A DNA stretch of 48,185 bases from Candidatus Acetatifactor stercoripullorum. GTDB lineage: Bacteria > Bacillota > Clostridia > Lachnospirales > Lachnospiraceae. The position numbers and the translations under genes were made by a program. The stretch spans positions 1 through 48,185 of the forward strand of contig DXGH01000004.1 in assembly GCA_019114005.1 (NCBI GenBank), written 5' to 3'. The notes beneath the pieces were generated by a model. The model saw only the letters and a program-made list of their open reading frames with translations. It searched no databases and was not told where the DNA came from. Each line of letters begins with the position of its first letter. Position 1 is the stretch's first letter. Below are positions 41,380 through 48,185 of the stretch, one piece after another.

Positions 41380-43152
41380 TTATGCTCTCATATCAAAAGC
41401 ATAATGTGCCATGGGCACATGGCTTTCCTGTCCCAGGAAAGGTTCCATGCCCCCTGTCTTCTTTTCCTTTTCTTCCCTCACCTGCATGGAAAAGCTGCAG
41501 TCATAGCCCTTTTTCTGCAGCCGCTTTGTCAAAAGCTCCATATGCTGCTCCAAAAAGTCCAGCATTTCCTCGTCCTTTACATAAAACCGTGTGCTTACCC
41601 TTTCACTCTGCATTGTCACATACACATCCACCGGCCCAAGATGCTCCATATCCAGATGAAGCAGTGCGCTGAGGGACCCCTTGGATGCCGCAAGATTTTT
41701 TTTGTTGGTAAAAACATACAAATCTCCGTGGGCGCCGCCCTGCTGCAGCCTGAGCGGAAGCTGTATATATGTAAAAAGCTGATTTACCTGCTGTAGAAAA
41801 TCCAGATTTCCGGAAAGATTTGAAACAGCCTTAAAAGCTCCGGAGGCTGTCTGCCCCCCTTCCTCCAATACCTGTGTCAGGGCCTTCAGCTGTCGGCCCA
41901 GCCGCTGATAAAACCTTTCCACCTGCCCTAAATCCGAGGCCTCCTCCAGGGTCAGCGTAAAGCCCTCCTGCAGGTTTTGCGAAAGAGCCGCCCGGATTTC
42001 TCTTATGACGCTTTCCTTCCCCAAACCCTTTTCAGCCCACAGTTGTTTCAGAAGGCTCTCCAGGGACGGTTCCAGGACAGCTCCCATGGAGGGACGGTTC
42101 CCTGCCGGCTGCTCTGTCAGGCTCTGCTGCACCGGCGCCTGTTCCGTCTGTGCTGCTCCCTGTTCTATCTCTGACTGTCCTCCCGGCCCATGCTGGGCCG
42201 CTGCCTGCTCTTCCGGCCTCTGCTGTATCAATATTTGTCCCTGTTCTGTCTGTTCTGTCTGTACTGTCTGGCCCTGGCTGGCCTGCACTTGTTCCATGCC
42301 AGGCTGTACCGTCGGCTGTCCCTTGCCTTGCTGTCCAAACACCGCTTCAAGCACAGCCTGCCCAGACGGACTTTCCTGTGCCAATATCTGGACTGTTCCA
42401 TTTAATCCCGAAGGAAGCTGTTCTGCTGTCAAAGAAGCCTCCCCGGCAGGCATCGCTGTTTCCTGCAGCAAAGAAAAAATCTCCCGCAGAAGCCTGACCG
42501 CCCCCTGCACATCACCTTTTGCCGCCATCTCTGCAAGCATTCCGGGAAGCTCCTGCATCAGGCTGTAAAGCCCCGTCTCCAGCTGATAGGTAAAATTTTT
42601 ATAGGAAGCAATCTGCGCCAGATTATTTTCATTCACAGGAAGCCCCAGCTTGTGCAGGTCTACAATGTCCTCTACGCTTGCGTCAGGAAAGCTTCCCGCC
42701 TCTCTGTATACCTGCTGAAGGGTATTTTTATCAATGGAAAGTCCTGCCCTCATGAGGAGCTCTGTCATGGATACTGTGGTGTCATTCACAGGCAGTCCTG
42801 CCATTTCAATGGCCTTCAGCACGTTTGCGTCGGCTGCCATATTTTCAAACAGAGGGCTCAAAACCAATGTGCTCCCGTTGTTTTTTACCTCAAAGGTCAT
42901 ATTTTTTCCGGTTTCCAGATTCAGGCTGCGCTCTACTCTGGCGTTTATCACCATATCCTCTGCAAGGCGCACAGAGACCTCACTGCCGTTTCTGGAGATA
43001 ACCTCTCCCCGAAGGGTCTGCCCCGGTACAAGCGCACGTATCTGCCGTCCCAAGGAAGCTTTGCTTCCCGTTCCGGCGCTCCCAGCCTCTTTCTTTGCCC
43101 TGGCTGCATCCTCTATCTGCTTTTCTCCCGTAAATAGCTGTGTCAGTTTCAT
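41380..43152 (-). CDS. FliK-like hook-length-control-type protein (YlqG-like position)
   Basis: A 590-residue protein. The N-terminal part (1-260) contains alternating helices and a beta stretch (GQTLRGEVISRNGSEVSVRL); residues about 265-350 form a Gln/Glu-rich low-complexity linker (QTEQTEQGQ); the end (about 470-560) resembles the FliK C-terminal domain (PLRLQQGGAHGDLYVFTN, then VDVYVTMQSERVSTRFYV). The ATG at 43152 follows GAGG at six bases. Its place between rnhB and the FlhB-like gene equals that of ylqG in B. subtilis. The function is unknown. The linker DNA has short CTGT(T/A)CTGTC-like repeats near 42240-42270. Confidence 0.8.
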   Translation of the reverse strand: MKLTQLFTGEKQIEDAARAKKEAGSAGTGSKASLGRQIRALVPGQTLRGEVISRNGSEVSVRLAEDMVINARVERSLNLETGKNMTFEVKNNGSTLVLSPLFENMAADANVLKAIEMAGLPVNDTTVSMTELLMRAGLSIDKNTLQQVYREAGSFPDASVEDIVDLHKLGLPVNENNLAQIASYKNFTYQLETGLYSLMQELPGMLAEMAAKGDVQGAVRLLREIFSLLQETAMPAGEASLTAEQLPSGLNGTVQILAQESPSGQAVLEAVFGQQGKGQPTVQPGMEQVQASQGQTVQTEQTEQGQILIQQRPEEQAAAQHGPGGQSEIEQGAAQTEQAPVQQSLTEQPAGNRPSMGAVLEPSLESLLKQLWAEKGLGKESVIREIRAALSQNLQEGFTLTLEEASDLGQVERFYQRLGRQLKALTQVLEEGGQTASGAFKAVSNLSGNLDFLQQVNQLFTYIQLPLRLQQGGAHGDLYVFTNKKNLAASKGSLSALLHLDMEHLGPVDVYVTMQSERVSTRFYVKDEEMLDFLEQHMELLTKRLQKKGYDCSFSMQVREEKEKKTGGMEPFLGQESHVPMAHYAFDMRA

Positions 43153-43167
43153 AGGCTTCCTCAAATC

Positions 43168-43929
43168 TTAATCCGTCACAAAGTTTTTGATAAAGCTTTT
43201 CCGATGGATGGGAGTGGGACCATATTTGCGCAGCGCCTCCAAATGCGCCGGGCTGCCGTAGCCCTTGTTTTCCGCAAAACCGTACTGCGGAAAAATGCTG
43301 TCATATTCCCGCATGATCCTGTCCCTTGTGACCTTGGCCATAATACTGGCAGCTCCTATGGAAATACTCTTGGCGTCTCCCTTGATAATGGGCACCTGTG
43401 GGATATCCACTCCGGGAATGGTCACCGCATCGTTCAAAAGAAGCTTTGGCATAAGTGTAAGCTTTCCTATGGCCTGGCGCATTGCCTCGTAGGTAGCCTG
43501 CAGAATATTGATTTCATCAATTCTCTCAGGCAGCACAATCCCCACTGCCCAGGCTCTGGCCCTCCCGGCAATCACATCGTACAGCTCTTCTCTCTTTTTT
43601 TCGGACAGCTTCTTAGAATCGTTTATATATAAAATATCACAATCTCCTGGCAGAATCACAGCCCCCGCCACCACCGGCCCGGCAAGGGGACCTCTTCCCG
43701 CCTCGTCTACACCGCAGATGGCTCCATAGCTGTCATACTTTTTTTCATAGACCTTAAGTCCTTCCAGTCTCTCTTTCTCTTTCTCCAAAAGGGTCAGCTT
43801 TTTTTGTGCAGAGCTTACCAGCTTTTGCACGCCCTGCCTTGCATCCCTTTCATAGCTTTCTATTAATTCAGGCAGCTCATCGAAACAAGCTGCCTGAAAC
43901 AGTTCCCTGATCTCCTCAATCTTTTTCAT
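43168..43929 (-). CDS. rnhB: Ribonuclease HII
   Basis: A 253-residue RNase HII that removes ribonucleotides and RNA from RNA-DNA hybrids. The active-site acidic residues lie in GVDEAGRGPLAGPVV (Asp, Glu), LLLNDAVTIPG and SIMAKVTRDR. About 70 N-terminal residues form a helical extension as in Bacillus-type enzymes. The ATG at 43929 is preceded by AAGGG; a GTG at 43941 is possible. It lies 20 bp after the signal peptidase gene. Confidence 0.96.
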   Translation of the reverse strand: MKKIEEIRELFQAACFDELPELIESYERDARQGVQKLVSSAQKKLTLLEKEKERLEGLKVYEKKYDSYGAICGVDEAGRGPLAGPVVAGAVILPGDCDILYINDSKKLSEKKREELYDVIAGRARAWAVGIVLPERIDEINILQATYEAMRQAIGKLTLMPKLLLNDAVTIPGVDIPQVPIIKGDAKSISIGAASIMAKVTRDRIMREYDSIFPQYGFAENKGYGSPAHLEALRKYGPTPIHRKSFIKNFVTD

Positions 43930-43948
43930 GTATCCCTTCACCTCTGCG

Positions 43949-44494
43949 TCATTGGTGCTTTAGAATGCCGAATTCAGAAAGGGGCCATATTCTCAGCCAG
44001 GCTCTGCCGATAATGTCATCCCTATGGATATTCCCCACAATTTCCGTGCGGCTGTCACTGCTGTTATTGCGGTTATCTCCCATGACAAAATACTCATCCT
44101 CTCCTAAAACAACCGGATTTGCCGCAATTCCCCTGTTGTCCGCACGAATTACCTCTTTGCCGTAATTTTCCACAAGAATTTCCCCGTTAATATAGATCGT
44201 TCCGTTCTGATCAATCTGCACGGTCTCCCCCGGAAGTCCGATAATGCGCTTGATATAATAGGTATTCTCCTGATATTGAAAGGGAAACACAATGATATCA
44301 AATCTCTGAGGGTCACTGAAACGGTAAGTAATCTTATCCACAATTAGATTATCTCCGTCGGAAAGGGTCGTCTCCATAGATTCCCCCTCCACCTCAGTGC
44401 GCTGTCCCACAAAGGTAATAATCAGGTAAGTAATGCACAGCACACATAAAAGATACAAGCCCGTGGTAAGCATTTCTTTCATTACTTTATTCAT
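43949..44494 (-). CDS. lepB: Type I signal peptidase
   Basis: A 181-residue single-span (residues 10-30) type I signal peptidase. Catalytic Ser39 is in EGESMETTL and Lys82 in YYIKRIIGLPGE; the conserved GDNRNNSSDSR box follows at about residue 140. It cleaves signal peptides from secreted proteins at the outer face of the membrane. It lies six bases after rbgA and before rnhB. A second signal peptidase gene is on the other side of rbgA. Confidence 0.96.
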   Translation of the reverse strand: MNKVMKEMLTTGLYLLCVLCITYLIITFVGQRTEVEGESMETTLSDGDNLIVDKITYRFSDPQRFDIIVFPFQYQENTYYIKRIIGLPGETVQIDQNGTIYINGEILVENYGKEVIRADNRGIAANPVVLGEDEYFVMGDNRNNSSDSRTEIVGNIHRDDIIGRAWLRIWPLSEFGILKHQ

Positions 44495-44500
44495 ATCTGT

Positions 44501-45358
44501 TTAATCCTCGCATCCTTCATCTGGCTGCTCCAGTGTAATTCTTCCCAGTCTGCCGCTCCTGAAATCCTCCAGCAAAATAGCGGAAGCCTTCTCCATATCT
44601 AGGCTTTCCCCCTTGGAATAGCATTTTCTGCTCCTGGCAATTTCCTTAAGAATCTCCGGCTCTTCTCCCCGAAGCTCTATGTCGTAGCGGCTGCTTAAGG
44701 CATCCGGATAAAGCTGCCTGAGCACTTTGATCAAGTCACAGGCCAGTTCCCCCTTGAGCAGTATTTCATCATTCATGGAGCCTATAAAAGCCAGCCTCCT
44801 GCCTACCTCCTGATCCTCAAATTTCGGCCACAGAATCCCCGGCGTATCCAAAAGCTCCAGATTTTTATTCAGCCGTATCCACTGCTTTCCCTTGGTGACT
44901 CCAGGCTTATTCCCCGTCTTTGTGCAGGCCTTCCCGGCAAAGGTATTGATAAAGGTTGACTTCCCAACATTGGGTATCCCCGCCACCATAGCCCTCACCG
45001 GCCTGTTTACAATACCTCTTTTTTTGTCCCTTTCTATTTTTTCCCTGCAGGCTTCCCTGACAAGCCCCTGTATGTTTTTCACTCCTGTGCCGGCCCTGGA
45101 ATTTACCTCCAGCACATACATTCCTCTATTCTCAAAATACCGGATCCACTGGCTGTTGTAGACAGGATCAGCCATATCCGCTTTGTTTAAAAGAAGAATC
45201 CGAGTCTTATTCTTTCCCAGCTCATCAATATCCGGATTTCTGCTGCTTAAGGGAATACGTGCATCCACCAGCTCAATAATCAGGTCGATCAGCTTTATAT
45301 TTTCCTGCATCATACGCTTTGCCTTCGTCATATGACCCGGATACCATTGATAATTCAT
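44501..45358 (-). CDS. rbgA: Ribosome biogenesis GTPase RbgA (YlqF)
   Basis: A 285-residue circularly permuted GTPase: the G4 motif NKAD comes first (about residue 58), then G1 GIPNVGKST (about 130) and G3 DTPG, which identifies the YlqF/RbgA family. The N-terminal YPGHMTKAKRMM is the family start. It matures the 50S subunit in the L6/L27 region. The neighbours (signal peptidase, rnhB) repeat the Bacillus-type rbgA-rnhB linkage. AGAGG is about ten bases before the ATG. Confidence 0.97.
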   Translation of the reverse strand: MNYQWYPGHMTKAKRMMQENIKLIDLIIELVDARIPLSSRNPDIDELGKNKTRILLLNKADMADPVYNSQWIRYFENRGMYVLEVNSRAGTGVKNIQGLVREACREKIERDKKRGIVNRPVRAMVAGIPNVGKSTFINTFAGKACTKTGNKPGVTKGKQWIRLNKNLELLDTPGILWPKFEDQEVGRRLAFIGSMNDEILLKGELACDLIKVLRQLYPDALSSRYDIELRGEEPEILKEIARSRKCYSKGESLDMEKASAILLEDFRSGRLGRITLEQPDEGCED

Positions 45359-45378
45359 ATTGTAAATACCTCTGTCTG

Positions 45379-45960
45379 TTATTTTACGAAGCCCATGCCT
45401 GATTCCTCACACGCCATGTGAAACCATGCTTTCCCAATCATATTTTCCTCCCGCACGGGACCGATATTGGCCGATCGGCTGTCTTCGCTGTTGTTTGGAT
45501 TGTCCCCTATGCAGAAATATTCTCCGCTCTCCAAAACATAGCTGTTCCCGGCAATTCCCGGGTCAAGAATCTTCTCCGTGACCCATTCGCTCTCAAGTCC
45601 ATTCACATAAAGGACTCCATCCTGAATGCTTAAAGTGTCCCCCGGAACGCCCACTACCCGTTTTATATAATAATGGGATTTTTCATTGCCATTTGGAAGG
45701 AACACCACCACATCTCCCCGCCTGGGGGAGGATAAAATATACAGAAACCGGTCCACAAGTATTGTTTGACCATTATACAGGGAAGGCTCCATGGAAATAC
45801 CTACCACCTCTATGGTCATGCCAAAGAAAAAGCTGGCCGCTGCCGCAATAAAAACAGAGGCAAGTATGCCGAAAATCCAGCTGAATATTTCCCGCACTGC
45901 CGCCTGGCTTATCTTCTTCCTTCTCTTATAAAAGCTGAGTCCTCTGTTGTGCCTTGCCAT
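45379..45960 (-). CDS. Second type I signal peptidase
   Basis: A 193-residue signal peptidase starting MARHNRG, with AAGGA three bases before the ATG; the longer open frame upstream has no such site. A basic stretch (residues 3-16) precedes one span (about 28-47). Ser56 (VGISMEPS) and Lys100 (YYIKRVVGVPGD) form the dyad. The late box reads GDNPNNSEDSR, with Pro where the usual enzyme has Arg. It lies 20 bp before rbgA, so the two peptidases flank it in one operon. Confidence 0.93.
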   Translation of the reverse strand: MARHNRGLSFYKRRKKISQAAVREIFSWIFGILASVFIAAAASFFFGMTIEVVGISMEPSLYNGQTILVDRFLYILSSPRRGDVVVFLPNGNEKSHYYIKRVVGVPGDTLSIQDGVLYVNGLESEWVTEKILDPGIAGNSYVLESGEYFCIGDNPNNSEDSRSANIGPVREENMIGKAWFHMACEESGMGFVK

Positions 45961-46070
45961 GATTCCTTCCTGTTTTGTTCCTGTGATTATCCAACATAGT
46001 ATAACACATTTTTTCCGATGGGAAAAGAGGGCGGTGATAAAAACCGGGGGATACAGGAAGCAAGGCACTA

Positions 46071-46112
46071 TGAAAAGAGACATCATGACTGCAAAGAATC
46101 ATGATGTCTCCC
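46071..46112 (-). terminator. Strong intrinsic terminator after the galactanase gene
   Basis: A perfect 12-bp stem GAGACATCATGA/TCATGATGTCTC with a ten-base loop (46077-46110), followed on the minus strand by TTTTC. It lies 17 bp after the galactanase stop codon and separates it from the signal peptidase operon. Confidence 0.9.
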
Positions 46113-46127
46113 ATATAAAATAACAGT

Positions 46128-48185
<2,058 letters not shown>

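Overview
The window looks like chromosomal DNA of an anaerobic, endospore-forming member of the Clostridia, most likely a Lachnospiraceae (former Clostridium cluster XIVa). The evidence is the sporulation genes (cotJABC, a GerA/SpoVAF-type germination protein, spoIVA), a class III (oxygen-sensitive) ribonucleotide reductase with its activase, the long divergent PRPP synthetase seen in this family, AGGAGG-type ribosome binding sites throughout, and a modest GC content. This placement comes from protein families and synteny, not from a database search.

Region 1, about 1-1795: one end of an integrative conjugative-type element, read leftwards. It carries a replication initiator-like gene with a block of 15-bp repeats inside its coding sequence, a DUF5348 gene and the first codons of a PcfB-family gene. 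The rest of the element lies to the left, outside the window. Its edge falls inside cotJC, the last gene of the cotJABC spore coat operon, so the normal CotJC tail is replaced by 44 element-encoded residues.

Region 2, 1.8-9.7 kb: cotJABC, a GNAT acetyltransferase, a DegV protein, a SpoVAF/GerA-like germination protein, then an anaerobic deoxynucleotide operon (nrdD-nrdG-dUTPase) under a pair of NrdR boxes. A 72-73 bp tandem repeat array sits between nrdD and nrdG.

Region 3, 9.8-18.95 kb: a long leftward gene string of a GtrII-like membrane protein, purine nucleoside phosphorylase, cytidine deaminase, an amidohydrolase/deaminase, a membrane-anchored MutS-like ATPase, a 42-residue membrane microprotein, a YjjG-like HAD phosphatase, a WYL regulator and an aminotransferase. 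A polytopic glycosyltransferase-like gene is divergent from it at 19.1 kb.

Region 4, 20.6-30.9 kb: spoIVA, tyrS, a MoxR/VWA pair, metF (opposite strand), then gpsA-plsY-der and a PDZ/radical-SAM DUF512 protein. The block combines ribosome assembly, phospholipid synthesis and spore coat assembly.

Region 5, 31-36.3 kb: a cytidylate kinase-like protein, an ion-transporter-superfamily permease, a PiT phosphate transporter with its DUF47 partner behind a PHO-box-like array, and prs on the plus strand.

Region 6, 36.4-46 kb: a leftward cell-envelope/ribosome operon (signal peptidase, rbgA, signal peptidase, rnhB, FliK-like protein, FlhB-tail-like protein, yraN, pgeF, response regulator, histidine kinase). 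The right edge holds most of a secreted GH53 galactanase with Ig-like and carbohydrate-binding domains, cut by the window end.

Most of the window is ordinary core genome. The parts most worth a second look are the element junction in cotJC, the repeats in and upstream of the element's replication gene, the nrdD/nrdG repeat array, the membrane-bound MutS-like protein and the stand-alone flagellar-export-like pair. No CRISPR array, rRNA or tRNA was found.
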